Part shown: piece by piece, positions 54,307 to 63,917 of the stretch
Layout: every line of letters starts with the position of its first letter
Position numbering within the stretch: position 1 is the stretch's first letter
NCBI RefSeq assembly: GCF_019623905.1
Contig: NZ_CP069370.1
Span: 1,302,001 to 1,366,000 of the forward strand
Direction of reading: 5' to 3'
DNA: 64,000 nucleotides
Origin: Neotabrizicola shimadae
GTDB taxonomy: Bacteria; Pseudomonadota; Alphaproteobacteria; Rhodobacterales; Rhodobacteraceae
Position numbers and translations under genes: made by a program
The notes under the pieces: generated by a model
Seen by the model: the letters and a program-made list of their open reading frames with translations, nothing else
Database searches by the model: none
Told to the model about the DNA's origin: nothing

Positions 54307-55158
54307 TCAGCCCGGCGCGGGACCGGCGAGGTTCCGCGCCAGCGCACAAAAGGCCTCCAGCCCGATCTCTTCGGCCCGCGCCGTTGGGGCAATCCCGCAG
54401 GCCAGAAGCCGCGCCTCCATGTCCGGTGCAAGCCCCTTCAGGCTGGACCGCAGCATCTTGCGGCGCTGGTTGAAGGCCGCCGCCGTCACCCGCTGCAACA
54501 CCGCCGCATCCGCCGGAAAGCGCGGGGCGGGCAGGGCGACCAGATGCACCACCGCGGAATGGATCTTCGGCGGCGGGGTGAAAGCCTCGGGCGGCAGGGT
54601 CATCACGATCCGCACATCGCAGCGCCACTGCGCCAGCAAGGCCAGCCGCCCATAGGCGTCATCGCCCGGCTTCGCCACGATGCGCTCGGCCACTTCCTTC
54701 TGGAACATCAGCGTCAGGCTCTGCCAAAAGGGCGGCCAGGCGGGGGGCGTCAGCCAGCGCACCAGAAGCTCGGTGCCTACGTTGTAGGGCAGGTTCGCCA
54801 CCACCTTCACCGGCGGAGCCAGCCGCGCCGCGACATCCAGCGCCAGCGCATCGCCCTGCACCACCTCCAGCCGACCGGGATAGACCGCCGCAATCTCGGC
54901 CAGCGCCGCCATGCAGCGTGCGTCCTTTTCCACCGCCAGCACGCGCCGCGCGCCCTCGGCCAGCAGTCCGCGCGTCAGCCCGCCGGGGCCCGGCCCAACC
55001 TCCAGAACGTCCGACCCGGCCAGATCGCCCGCCAGGCGCGCGATCTTCGCCGTCAGGTTCAGGTCCAGCAGGAAGTTCTGGCCCAACTGCTTTTTCGCCA
55101 CCAGGTCATGCGCCCGGATCACCTCGCGCAGGGGCGGCAGGCCATCAATCGTTCCCAC
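54307..55158 (-). CDS. rsmA: 16S rRNA dimethyladenosine transferase
   Basis: A 283-residue SAM enzyme that dimethylates A1518 and A1519 of 16S r[14 protein letters not shown] opens the fold, the SAM loop is [12 protein letters not shown] (from residue 51), and the catalytic NLPYN lies at 122-126. The C-terminal helical domain has [14 protein letters not shown]. The start is GTG 55158 with GAGG 8 bases upstream; ATG-based extensions have no family support. It ends the lpt-surA-pdxA run, 34 bases after pdxA. Confidence 0.95.
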   Translation of the reverse strand: MGTIDGLPPLREVIRAHDLVAKKQLGQNFLLDLNLTAKIARLAGDLAGSDVLEVGPGPGGLTRGLLAEGARRVLAVEKDARCMAALAEIAAVYPGRLEVVQGDALALDVAARLAPPVKVVANLPYNVGTELLVRWLTPPAWPPFWQSLTLMFQKEVAERIVAKPGDDAYGRLALLAQWRCDVRIVMTLPPEAFTPPPKIHSAVVHLVALPAPRFPADAAVLQRVTAAAFNQRRKMLRSSLKGLAPDMEARLLACGIAPTARAEEIGLEAFCALARNLAGPAPG

Positions 55159-55192
55159 GTCCAATCCTCTTCTGTCGGCCCGTCGTCCCGAC

Positions 55193-56170
55193 CTAGGCTC
55201 CCCGCGCCGCTGCCATCGTGGCGGCCATGCGCAGCGCCGCCACCGTGCTGGACGGGTCGGCCAGCCCAAGCCCCGCAATGTCAAAGGCCGTGCCATGGTC
55301 GGGCGAGGTGCGCACGAAGGGCAGGCCAAGCGTCACGTTCACCCCGCCGGCAAAGTCGATGGTCTTGATCGGGATCAGCGCCTGGTCGTGATACATGCAG
55401 ATCGCCACGTCATAGCGCGCCCGCGCGGCGGCATGGAACATCGTGTCAGCCGGCAGCGGCCCGGCCACGGCCATGCCTTCGGCGCGCAGCCGGTCGCACA
55501 GGGGGGCGATCCAGTCCATCTCTTCCCGCCCCATCGCACCACCTTCGCCGGCATGGGGGTTGAGCCCCGCCACCGCCAACCGAGGTTGTGCCACGCCGAA
55601 ATCGCGGATCAGGGAGGCATGGGTGATGCGGATCACCTTCTCCAGTCCCTCGGGTGTCAGCGCGCGCGGCACCTCAGCCAGCGCGATATGGATGGTCGCG
55701 GGCACCACACGCAGGCCGGGGCAGGCCAGCATCATCACCACCTCGGCGCCGCCCGCCAGATGGGCAAGGTATTCGGTATGGCCCGGAAAGGCGAAGCCCG
55801 CGCCGTCCTTCAACGCCTTCTTGTTGATCGGCAAGGTGCAGACCGCCGAAGCCTCGCCGGATTGCACCAGCGCAACGGCGCGGGCGATCACGTCGATCAC
55901 CCCTTGTGCCTGCGCCGGATCTGGACGGCCTGGCCGGCGCAAACCCGCGAAGCCATGCGGCAACACCGGCAAGACATCCGGCGGCACAGCGGCGGCTTCA
56001 CGCGGCACAGAAATCGCCGCCCAGGCCGTGCCCTCGGGCAGATGCAACGGATCGCCGATCCAGAAGAAGGGGAGTTCGCGGCCCAGAACGGCGCGCGCTC
56101 TTGGCGCGATCTCCGGCCCTATCCCTGCGGGCTCGCCGCATGTCAGGGCCACGGGCGTCACGGTGCTCAC
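55193..56170 (-). CDS. pdxA: 4-hydroxythreonine-4-phosphate dehydrogenase
   Basis: A 325-residue NAD-dependent enzyme of vitamin B6 synthesis. Marks are [40 protein letters not shown], the metal-ligand region [15 protein letters not shown], and [37 protein letters not shown]. The start is GTG 56170, overlapping the surA stop as GTGA, so translation is coupled. The surA-pdxA-rsmA order is conserved from E. coli to alphaproteobacteria. Confidence 0.96.
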   Translation of the reverse strand: MSTVTPVALTCGEPAGIGPEIAPRARAVLGRELPFFWIGDPLHLPEGTAWAAISVPREAAAVPPDVLPVLPHGFAGLRRPGRPDPAQAQGVIDVIARAVALVQSGEASAVCTLPINKKALKDGAGFAFPGHTEYLAHLAGGAEVVMMLACPGLRVVPATIHIALAEVPRALTPEGLEKVIRITHASLIRDFGVAQPRLAVAGLNPHAGEGGAMGREEMDWIAPLCDRLRAEGMAVAGPLPADTMFHAAARARYDVAICMYHDQALIPIKTIDFAGGVNVTLGLPFVRTSPDHGTAFDIAGLGLADPSSTVAALRMAATMAAARGA

Positions 56171-57393
56171 GGCTCGCGGATGACGGCCATGGCGCGAAGC
56201 TCGCGCTGCCATGTGTCGGCGGCATTCTGCAACTTGCGGTTCAGAAGCATCACGCGCACTTCCTCCACGGTCGGCACACCTTCCGCAGGCACCGGGGTCC
56301 GCGTGCAGAGCATCAGGAAGACCTGCCAGCCGCCGCGCGAAAGCGCGGTATCCGTGTCGCCCGGATCCATCTTCGCCAGCCGCGCGGCCACGTCGCGCGG
56401 CACCTGGCCCAGCTTGGCCTTGGTGCGGATCAGCCGGTCGGCCGGCAGATCCTTTGCCACGGTGTACAGGTCGTCGCAGGTATCGACGCGGTTCGCCACG
56501 CCGGCCAGCGCGGCGCCCAGATCCGGCCCCTTCGGCACCAGGAACTCGGCCCATTCCAGTTCCTGGTCCGAGCTTTGGGCGGTGGCCCCGTCGGACACGC
56601 CTCGCACATAGAACAGAACATAGGACCCCGGCACCGAAAGCACGTCGGAAATGTTGCCGGGACCAAGCGCCAGCACCGAGCTTGCCATGGGACCGGGCAG
56701 GTTCGACAGCGGAATCCAGTCAAGCTGCCCGCCTTGCGGGGCGGTGGAAGCGCGAGAATACTTCCGCGCCGCTTCCTCGAACTGCTCCTGCGTGCTCAAG
56801 GACGCGCGCAACTCGACCATGAAGGCTTCGGCGTCTGCCTGCCGGTCGGGCGCATAGGGCACAACGATCTCGTTCAGAAGCAGGCGGACCTCGCCCTTGC
56901 GGGTCGATTGCGACATCGCGGCATCGACCTCGTTCTGCGTGACGGCGATCAGGGGACGGTACTTCTTCTGCACGGCTTCACGCCAGACAAGACCGGACTT
57001 CACGAAATCCCGGAAGGTCTCCGGCGCGATACCGGCCTTCCCGATCTCTTCCACGAACGCTTCGACGGACAGGTTCGCCCGCTTGGCGAACTCTTCCATG
57101 CCGGCGGTGACCGCCTCGTTCGCGATCTCGACCTCCAGAAGATTTGCTGCCTGCATGTGCAGCCGGTCGTCGATCAGGCCCTGACGGGCGAGCTCGGGCA
57201 GATCGCCGGGCGTGCGCAGCAAGCCAAGGAACTTTGCGCGCTGCTCGATCTCGTAGCCGGTGATGGCGCTGCCGTTCACATAAAGAACCGGCGCGAAGGG
57301 ATTGTCCTCGGCCGCGCTGGCGACGGGTGCCACCATCGCCAAGGCCAGTGTAAGGGCGATGCGCCTCAGGGTGGATCGGATCGGTGCTGCCAT
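56167..57393 (-). CDS. surA: Periplasmic chaperone / peptidyl-prolyl isomerase SurA
   Basis: A 408-residue protein with a signal peptide (RRIALTLALAMVAPVASA, cleavage near residue 28). The SurA N-domain follows (ILYVNG-like VLYVNGSAITGYEIEQRAKFLGLLRTPGDL), then a parvulin-type isomerase region around 165-275 (LLLNEIVVPYAP, then QGGQLDWIPLSNLPGPMASSV). It escorts unfolded outer-membrane proteins, including LptD encoded just upstream. One clear parvulin domain is seen, compared with two in E. coli. Gap to lptD is 30 bases. Confidence 0.92.
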   Translation of the reverse strand: MAAPIRSTLRRIALTLALAMVAPVASAAEDNPFAPVLYVNGSAITGYEIEQRAKFLGLLRTPGDLPELARQGLIDDRLHMQAANLLEVEIANEAVTAGMEEFAKRANLSVEAFVEEIGKAGIAPETFRDFVKSGLVWREAVQKKYRPLIAVTQNEVDAAMSQSTRKGEVRLLLNEIVVPYAPDRQADAEAFMVELRASLSTQEQFEEAARKYSRASTAPQGGQLDWIPLSNLPGPMASSVLALGPGNISDVLSVPGSYVLFYVRGVSDGATAQSSDQELEWAEFLVPKGPDLGAALAGVANRVDTCDDLYTVAKDLPADRLIRTKAKLGQVPRDVAARLAKMDPGDTDTALSRGGWQVFLMLCTRTPVPAEGVPTVEEVRVMLLNRKLQNAADTWQRELRAMAVIREP

Positions 57394-57423
57394 GCCTGTG
57401 CCGTACTGCCTGTGCTTGTCCGC

Positions 57424-59574
57424 CTATCGCCAGCAGGTCCGCGCGGGCCCGCTGTCGCTGTTGCCCAGACCCAGAAGATCGACGGAGATGCCGAAGTCCG
57501 TTGAGGGATCGACATTCGTTGAGCTTGTGTAGCGGCGCGAAAGCGAAAGGTCCACCGCAACACATTCGTTGCGGTATTGTACACCGACCCCCGCGCGGAT
57601 CGGTGCCGAGGCCTGAAGATCGTATCGGCCCAACACGGTGGCATTCCAGGCCGGCGTCACCTGATACGAGGCATCCAGGAAGATTTCGTTGGACGGGATG
57701 TCCCGGCCCTCGGATTCGTCGGCCACCGCCCAGAAATAGCTCGCGCCAAGCGACCCCCAGGACCCTACCGCATCCAGTCGGCTCTCAGCCTTTGTGAAGC
57801 TCGCCTCGTCGGTAATGACGGCCCGGTTGGTGAAGGCCAGCCCCTCCCGGGCCAGTTGGAACACCGCCAGCCAATCGGATACCGTGCTGGTCAGGCCCGA
57901 TGCGATGGAAAACTGCTCGTCCGCCTCCACGCGCAGCACCTTGCCGGCCGTCGCCGAATAGATCCAGCCGCCGGTGGTGGCATGGGACCAGTTGAGCCCC
58001 AGGTTCAGGTGCGGCCCGGTTTCCACCGCGTCCCAGCCGGGAAAGCGGTCAAGCGAAAGCAGGTTCGTCTCATCGAACTCGACCAGCGTCGAATCCTCGT
58101 TGGGGATGCCGCTGTTGTCCTGTGGTGCCAGAACGGCCTGCATCACAGGCTCCAGCGTCTGAAGCGCCCCGCCCGCCGTCGTCCGGCTGAAGGGCCAACG
58201 CAACTCCAGCGCGCCTACAGGAAACAGGCGCTGGAACTGGCCGTTGTAGCTGCCGTCCTGGGCGATGTTGTAGACATCCCCCGTGATCGAAGCCTGGGCC
58301 GAGGCGAGCAGTCCGTTGCCGGATATCCAGGTGCGCTGCCAGTCGAACGCGACCGAACCGCGCTGCGTGTCGCGCCCATCTGCCACGCCGTCGGCATTCG
58401 CATCGTTGGGCAGGCTCGACGCCCGCGCCGCGCCATAGACCTGCACCTCCAGGTTGCCCTCGCCCCCCAGCCCAGGCATCGCAAAGCGCGAGGCCCAGGA
58501 CACATGGGTGATCGGCGTGGGCAGGGTGCTGTTGTCCTCGCTCTCGCGCAGCGACTGCCAATAGACCGAGTTGGCATTGACGATCTCGTCGCGCTGCACG
58601 CGCGTGACCGAAACCACGCTTGGCAGCCGGTCGGCATCCGAGATGTCATAGTCCAGAAGATAGCCCGGATCGCTGACCCCCAGGATGTCGAAGGTCAGCA
58701 CATAGTCCCGCGGCAGGATCACCGATCCGGTGACGTCGCCATAGCCACGTATTTCGCCCGGCAGGATCTGGTCCTGTGTGATCGCGCCTTCGAATGACAG
58801 GTTGGCCTTCGCCCAGGCCTGCCGATAGCGAAACCCGAGCGTGCGGCCGTCGCGGTCGGTCACGAAGGGCGTCAGCGTCAGGTCGCGGTCGTCGGACAAG
58901 GCGATGAAATAGGGCAGCTTCAGCCCGTTGCCCAACAGCGAAGAGGTTACCACGCTTGGCACCAGAAAGCCCGTCGCCCGCTCGACCCCTGGCGAAGGGA
59001 TGCGCAACCGCGGGATCACGGCGACCGGAACCCCTACGACCCGCAGGCTCGCATCCTCGAAATACAGCCGCTGGCGCAGGTCGTCCTGCACGATGCTGCG
59101 CGCCCGGATCTCCCACAGCGGCACCGACTCGCCCGCACAGACCCGGCAACTGGATGCCACCGCCCGGTTCATGCGCGAGTACCGCCCGTCCACGCGCTGC
59201 ACCTCGTTGGCCGCGATCTGCAACTGGTCGCCCATGACCAGCCGTGCCGAGCGCAGGATGCCCTGGCGCAGGTCGGTGGACAGCTCAGCCTCCTCCGCCA
59301 CCACCACATCGCCCTTGCCGTCGTCAATGCGGATCGGCCCCTCGATCGTCAGCGTCTCGGTGGTGCGGTCATAGACCAGGCGCGAGGCCGTCATCCGCAG
59401 CCCGCGGTAGAACACCTCCACCGAACCGTCGGCCACCAGCCGGCTGTCCGCCTCGATCGCCAGCTCGTCGGCCACCAGCGTCGCCAGGGCCTCCTCGGCC
59501 TCCTGCGCGCGCGTGGCACCCGCGGCCGCGACAACGCCGATGGCCAGCACACAGATCCGCAGCAGCCGGCGCAT
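57424..59574 (-). CDS. lptD: LPS-assembly outer-membrane protein LptD
   Basis: A 716-residue outer-membrane protein that inserts LPS into the outer leaflet. It has a signal peptide (MRRLLRICVLAIGVVAAAGA), a periplasmic OstA-like beta-taco (about 30-135: LVADELAIEADSRLVADGSVEVFYRG, then MGDQLQIAANEVQRVDG) and a long beta-barrel with many aromatic-ended strands. A CRVC pair (SCRVCAGES) and Cys near the C-terminus could provide the inter-domain disulphides. The ATG overlaps the lptG stop by one base (TGATG). Confidence 0.94.
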   Translation of the reverse strand: MRRLLRICVLAIGVVAAAGATRAQEAEEALATLVADELAIEADSRLVADGSVEVFYRGLRMTASRLVYDRTTETLTIEGPIRIDDGKGDVVVAEEAELSTDLRQGILRSARLVMGDQLQIAANEVQRVDGRYSRMNRAVASSCRVCAGESVPLWEIRARSIVQDDLRQRLYFEDASLRVVGVPVAVIPRLRIPSPGVERATGFLVPSVVTSSLLGNGLKLPYFIALSDDRDLTLTPFVTDRDGRTLGFRYRQAWAKANLSFEGAITQDQILPGEIRGYGDVTGSVILPRDYVLTFDILGVSDPGYLLDYDISDADRLPSVVSVTRVQRDEIVNANSVYWQSLRESEDNSTLPTPITHVSWASRFAMPGLGGEGNLEVQVYGAARASSLPNDANADGVADGRDTQRGSVAFDWQRTWISGNGLLASAQASITGDVYNIAQDGSYNGQFQRLFPVGALELRWPFSRTTAGGALQTLEPVMQAVLAPQDNSGIPNEDSTLVEFDETNLLSLDRFPGWDAVETGPHLNLGLNWSHATTGGWIYSATAGKVLRVEADEQFSIASGLTSTVSDWLAVFQLAREGLAFTNRAVITDEASFTKAESRLDAVGSWGSLGASYFWAVADESEGRDIPSNEIFLDASYQVTPAWNATVLGRYDLQASAPIRAGVGVQYRNECVAVDLSLSRRYTSSTNVDPSTDFGISVDLLGLGNSDSGPARTCWR

Positions 59575-60671
59575 CAGCCGTCCTCCAGGTGCAGCAACTG
59601 CCCAAGAGACAGCATGACCGCCGCGACAGGGGGTGCCCAGGCCGCCAAGGCCACCGGAATCTGGCCATTCTGACCAAGGACTTGTGCAAAGTTCCGCAGA
59701 AAGAAGATCAAGATTCCCGCCAGCACCGCCAACAGCACCATCCGCCCTGTCTGGCCGAACCGTGCGTGGCGCATGGTGAAGCCCGCGGCAATCAGCAGCA
59801 TCGCAGCAAACAGCACCGGCTGCGCTAGTTCCATCTGGAACCACACCCGGTACTGCCGTGCCGAAAAGCCGGCGCGCTCCAGATCGGCGATAAACTCCGG
59901 CAGGTCCCACAGGGCAATGGCCGAAGGCGTTCCGAAACTGTCACGGATGCCATCGGCTGTCAGATCCGACCCGATCCGCGTGCCGTCCGCCAGCGCCGCC
60001 GCGCTTGTCTCGGGGTTCTCTGCCAGAAGCGACCATTGCCGTGCCTGCGAAACCAACCAGGCCCCCGGCTCCAGATCCGCCCGCTTCGCCTCGATACGGG
60101 TTTCGGGGCGGCCTGCATCATCGAAGGTCAGGAAGGTCACGTCGAACAACTGCGTCCCGTCGCTGTTTGCGCGCCCCGCGTGGATCACCGTCTGCCGCTC
60201 GCCGTCGCCCTGCCGCAACCACAGCCCCGTCTCGCCGATCGACAGCGCCCGTCCTCCATCGCCGCTGAACGATGCCCAAAGATCGTCGTACCGCTTCTGC
60301 GTCGCAGCCACGAGCGGGTTCAGCACCATGATCGTGAAGGCCCCCGCCAGCAGGGCCATCGCCACCGGCGCCACCAGGAACCGCAGCGCCGAAAGACCCG
60401 AGGCCCGCATGACGACCAACTCGCTCGTCCGCGCCAGCCCGATGAACATGGCGATGCCCGCCAGCAGCACCAGGATGGGCAGAATCTGGTACAGGCTGGT
60501 CGGCACGTTCAGCGCCGCAAGCTTCAGCGCATCGGTCAGCCCGACGCTGGCCTGTCCCGAACGGCGCAGCTGATCCACGCCGTCGATCAGCACCATCACC
60601 ACGAAGAACAGCCCCACCACGCGCAACAGCATCACCAGAAAGCGGCGGGCGATATAGATGGCCAGGATCAT
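59574..60671 (-). CDS. lptG: LPS export ABC transporter permease LptG
   Basis: A 365-residue inner-membrane protein with six helices and a large periplasmic beta-jellyroll between helices 3 and 4. Helix 1 is AIYIARRFLVMLLRVVGLFFVVMVLIDGVDQLRR. GIAMFIGLARTSELVVMRASGLSALRF is the coupling-helix region that docks on LptB (not in the window). It pairs with LptF to lift LPS into the LptC-A-D bridge. The start overlaps lptF by ATGA and the stop overlaps lptD. Confidence 0.94.
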   Translation of the reverse strand: MILAIYIARRFLVMLLRVVGLFFVVMVLIDGVDQLRRSGQASVGLTDALKLAALNVPTSLYQILPILVLLAGIAMFIGLARTSELVVMRASGLSALRFLVAPVAMALLAGAFTIMVLNPLVAATQKRYDDLWASFSGDGGRALSIGETGLWLRQGDGERQTVIHAGRANSDGTQLFDVTFLTFDDAGRPETRIEAKRADLEPGAWLVSQARQWSLLAENPETSAAALADGTRIGSDLTADGIRDSFGTPSAIALWDLPEFIADLERAGFSARQYRVWFQMELAQPVLFAAMLLIAAGFTMRHARFGQTGRMVLLAVLAGILIFFLRNFAQVLGQNGQIPVALAAWAPPVAAVMLSLGQLLHLEDG

Positions 60672-61795
60672 GCCGCAGCCCCCAGGGCACCGCGCGGAAT
60701 GCGCCGCGGCCGCTGAGACCACCAGATCAGCAATCCCGAAAGCAACAGACCCAGCATCGGCGCCGCATAGGCCATGGGCCAGCGCCCTGCCGCCGCGCCG
60801 GCCCAGGCGGTGGACCAGGTGTTGACCAGCTGCACGGCGATGCCCAGGAAGATCGCGCCCAGTATCTGCCGCCACGGGCCAAACCGGCTGAAACTGCCGA
60901 CCAGCAGGCAGGAAAACCCGGCCAATGCCGCAGCCGCCGCAAGGAAGGGCTGTGCCAGACGGTTATGCCCCTCCAGCTGCAACTGCGCGACCGACAGTCC
61001 CGTCTGCTCCTGCGCCGCCGTATCCGCGCGGATCAGTTGCGCGGTCGTCAGTTCGTCCACATTTCCGCCGCGCGTGACGCTCCTCGTCAGCATGGCGCCG
61101 ATGTCGATGGTGAAATCGTCGAATCGCGTCACGGCCAGACGGCCCGTGCTGCGGTCCAGTTCCTGCGCCTGACCGTCGACCAGCAACAGCTTGGGGCCGG
61201 CATCGCCCCGTACCAGAACTGCCGAATGGGCAAGGTAAAGCGTCGGGCGTTCCGGGCGGCGCGCATCGTCCAGAAGAAAGTCGCGCAGCTCGCCCTGTGG
61301 CGTGATCGCACGGATGTAAAGGGTAAGTCCCTTGGCCGGATGCATGAACTCGCCATCGCGCAGGAATTGCGAGGTTATGTTCTCGGCCATCTCCGCGCTG
61401 CGGTCGCGCATCTCGGTGCGCGACAAGGGCACAAGCCAGTTCGTCAGCACCAGCATCATCAGGGCGGCGATCAATCCGAAGAACAGCACGGGCCGGGCCA
61501 GCCGCGCCGAGGAAAAGCCGGTCGCCTGCATGACCACGAACTCGCTGTCCTGCATCAGGCGGTTGCCGGCATAAAGCGCCGCAACAAAGGCAGAAATCGG
61601 CAGGACCAGCTTGATGACGTTGGGCAGGGTCAGCAGCGTGAACTCCAGAAAGACCAGTGCCGTCTGCCCATCGCTCATCAACTGGTCGAACAGCCCGACC
61701 GCCCGGTTCACCCAGTAGATCGCCACCAGGACCAGCGAGAAGAAGCCGAACAGCGCGAGAAGCTGGGACAGGAGATATCGGTCGAATCTCGACAC
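60668..61795 (-). CDS. lptF: LPS export ABC transporter permease LptF
   Basis: A 375-residue permease with six membrane helices and a central periplasmic domain. The N-terminus SRFDRYLLSQLLALFGFFSLVLVAIYWVNRAVGLFDQL and coupling region NRLMQDSEFVVMQATGFSSARLARP are typical. The start is GTG 61795, preceded by GAGG, and fits homologues; an ATG 27 codons upstream gives a non-matching tail. It is the first gene of lptF-lptG-lptD-surA-pdxA-rsmA, divergent from pepA over 182 bases in which I could not place promoters securely. Confidence 0.94.
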   Translation of the reverse strand: MSRFDRYLLSQLLALFGFFSLVLVAIYWVNRAVGLFDQLMSDGQTALVFLEFTLLTLPNVIKLVLPISAFVAALYAGNRLMQDSEFVVMQATGFSSARLARPVLFFGLIAALMMLVLTNWLVPLSRTEMRDRSAEMAENITSQFLRDGEFMHPAKGLTLYIRAITPQGELRDFLLDDARRPERPTLYLAHSAVLVRGDAGPKLLLVDGQAQELDRSTGRLAVTRFDDFTIDIGAMLTRSVTRGGNVDELTTAQLIRADTAAQEQTGLSVAQLQLEGHNRLAQPFLAAAAALAGFSCLLVGSFSRFGPWRQILGAIFLGIAVQLVNTWSTAWAGAAAGRWPMAYAAPMLGLLLSGLLIWWSQRPRRIPRGALGAAA

Positions 61796-61977
61796 CGTCC
61801 TCAGTCTCCTGCTCCTGCCGATCTGGCGCCAGAAGCTATCCGAAAGCCGGGGCGGGTTAAACTCCCATCTGGTCAAGACAGGCCGGTGGGGCTAGCGTCC
61901 GGCGGAACCTCGCGCCCCGTCCCGCTTTCACGGCCCGGTCATCGGTTGCGGGGCACCGGCCGTTCCAGAGGAAATCC

Positions 61978-63444
61978 ATGTCGCATCCCGTTCCGATCCA
62001 GTTCCAGCCCGTCGAACTCGACACGCTTGCCACGCTTCCCGGCCGGGTGGCGCTCATCACGGACGGGAATGCCAAGCCCGCGCTGGCCGCCCGGCTGAAC
62101 CGGCTGACCAAGGGCGCACTCGCCCGGGCGCTTGGCTCTGACGCCTTCGGCAAGCTCAAGCCCGGCGAGTCGCTCGATCTGGCCTGGCCCGCGGGCATGG
62201 CGGCCGAGGTGCTGCAACTCGTGCGCCTGCCGGCCCGCTGCGACGTGGCCACCGCCCGCAAGGCCGGCGCCGCCGTTGGCCGGGCACTCTCTCCCCAAGG
62301 GACCACCGTCCTGGCCGGGGCGCATCGCCTTGCCGCCGACATCGCCTTCGGCCTGGCGCTGCGCGCCTATGATTTTCCGGTCTACAAGGGGGGCGAGCAG
62401 AAGCTTCCGGGGCTCGTGACCGTGATCTGCGCGGCACCCGAGTCGGTGGCCGCCTCCGCCGCCCCGATGGCCGCCCTGGCCGAGGGAGTGTTCTTCACCC
62501 GTGATCTGGTCAACGAACCGGCCAATGTGCTGACAACGGACGATTTTGCCGGACGTCTGGCCGCGATGCAGGACCTGGGGATCGAGGTAGAGATCCTGGA
62601 AGAGGCCGATCTGGCAAAGCTCGGGATGCGCGCGCTTCTGGGTGTGGGGCAGGGGTCCGAAAGCCCCTCAAAGGTCGTGGTGATGCAGTGGCGCGGCGGC
62701 GCCGAGGGTGCGGCGCCCCTGGCGCTCGTCGGCAAGGGGGTCTGCTTCGACACCGGCGGCATTTCCATCAAGCCGGCCCTCGGCATGGAAGAAATGACGA
62801 TGGATATGGGCGGCGCCGGCGTCGTCTCTGGCGTCATGCGCGCACTGGCGCTGCGCAAGGCCAAGGCCAATGTCGTGGGTCTCGTCGGCCTCGTGGAAAA
62901 CATGCCCGACGGTCGCGCGCAACGCCCCGGCGATATCGTCCGCTCGATGAAGGGCGACACGATCGAGGTGATCAACACCGATGCCGAAGGCCGTCTCGTC
63001 CTGGCCGATGTGCTCTGGTATGCGCAGGACCGCTTCAACCCGGTGGGCATGATCGACCTCGCCACACTGACCGGCGCGATCATCGTGGCGCTTGGAACCG
63101 AAAATGCAGGCGTGTTCTCGAACGACGATGCCCTGTGCGGCGATTTCCTGAAGGCCGCCGCTGCTGAGGGTGAGGGCGCCTGGCGGATGCCCATGGGCGA
63201 AGGCTATGACGCCAAGCTGAAAAGCCGGCTGGCCGACATGGTCAATTCCTGCGGCCGCGACGGCGGGTCGATCACCGCCGCCCAGTTCCTGCGCCGCTTC
63301 GTCAAGGACGAAACCCCCTGGATCCACCTCGACATCGCCGGGGTCACGCTGGCCAAATCCGATACGGCGCTGGCGCCCAAGGGGGCCACAGGCTGGGGCG
63401 TTCTGGCGCTGGACCGCCTGATCCGCGACCGTTTCGAAGGCTGA
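61978..63444 (+). CDS. pepA: Leucyl aminopeptidase (M17)
   Basis: A 488-residue dimetal aminopeptidase, usually hexameric and cytoplasmic. The active site shows VGKGVCFDTGGISIKP (metal-binding Lys and Asp), MDMGGAG and NTDAEGR (333-339). The N-terminal macro-like domain (about 1-165) precedes the catalytic domain. In some bacteria PepA also binds DNA in recombination and regulation; nothing here tests that. The stop overlaps the holC start by one base. Confidence 0.96.
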   Translation: MSHPVPIQFQPVELDTLATLPGRVALITDGNAKPALAARLNRLTKGALARALGSDAFGKLKPGESLDLAWPAGMAAEVLQLVRLPARCDVATARKAGAAVGRALSPQGTTVLAGAHRLAADIAFGLALRAYDFPVYKGGEQKLPGLVTVICAAPESVAASAAPMAALAEGVFFTRDLVNEPANVLTTDDFAGRLAAMQDLGIEVEILEEADLAKLGMRALLGVGQGSESPSKVVVMQWRGGAEGAAPLALVGKGVCFDTGGISIKPALGMEEMTMDMGGAGVVSGVMRALALRKAKANVVGLVGLVENMPDGRAQRPGDIVRSMKGDTIEVINTDAEGRLVLADVLWYAQDRFNPVGMIDLATLTGAIIVALGTENAGVFSNDDALCGDFLKAAAAEGEGAWRMPMGEGYDAKLKSRLADMVNSCGRDGGSITAAQFLRRFVKDETPWIHLDIAGVTLAKSDTALAPKGATGWGVLALDRLIRDRFEG

Positions 63445-63917
63445 TGGGCGCGGCGCTCTTCTACCACCTGACACAGTCGGGCGCCGAAGACCTCATCGGC
63501 GCCACGCTCCTGCCGCGCGCCCTGTCGCGCGGCTGGCGCGTGATGCTGCGCGGCACCGATGCCCGGCGACTGGACTGGTGGGACGAACGACTCTGGCTCA
63601 ACCCCGAGGACGGCTTCCTCCCCCACGGTCGCGACACCGCCCCGAACGCCGCCCGCCAGCCTGTGCTCATCGGCGAGGGCCCGGCGCTGAACGGCGCGCA
63701 GGGGGTGATCCTCATCGACGGCGCCCAGACCGACGCAGCCGAGATCGCCGCCATGGAACGGGTCTGGATCGTCTTCGAAGGCGCCGATGCCGCTGCGGTG
63801 GAAGGCGCCCGCGCGCAATGGCGCCGCCTGGCCGCCGAGGGCGCCGGGATGGAATACTGGTCCGACGAAACCGGCCGCTGGCAGAAGAAAAGCGAGCGCC
63901 CCGCCACCGCCCCCTAG
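63444..63917 (+). CDS. holC: DNA polymerase III subunit chi
   Basis: A 157-residue protein matching the chi subunit, which links the clamp loader to SSB: AALFYHLTQSGAEDLIGATLLPRALSRGWRVMLRG, DWWDERLWLNPEDGFLPHG and VLIGEGPALNGAQGVILIDGAQ. pepA-holC adjacency is widely conserved, and the TGATG overlap indicates coupling. The TAG stop overlaps the stop of the gene on the opposite strand at 63914. Confidence 0.94.
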   Translation: MGAALFYHLTQSGAEDLIGATLLPRALSRGWRVMLRGTDARRLDWWDERLWLNPEDGFLPHGRDTAPNAARQPVLIGEGPALNGAQGVILIDGAQTDAAEIAAMERVWIVFEGADAAAVEGARAQWRRLAAEGAGMEYWSDETGRWQKKSERPATAP

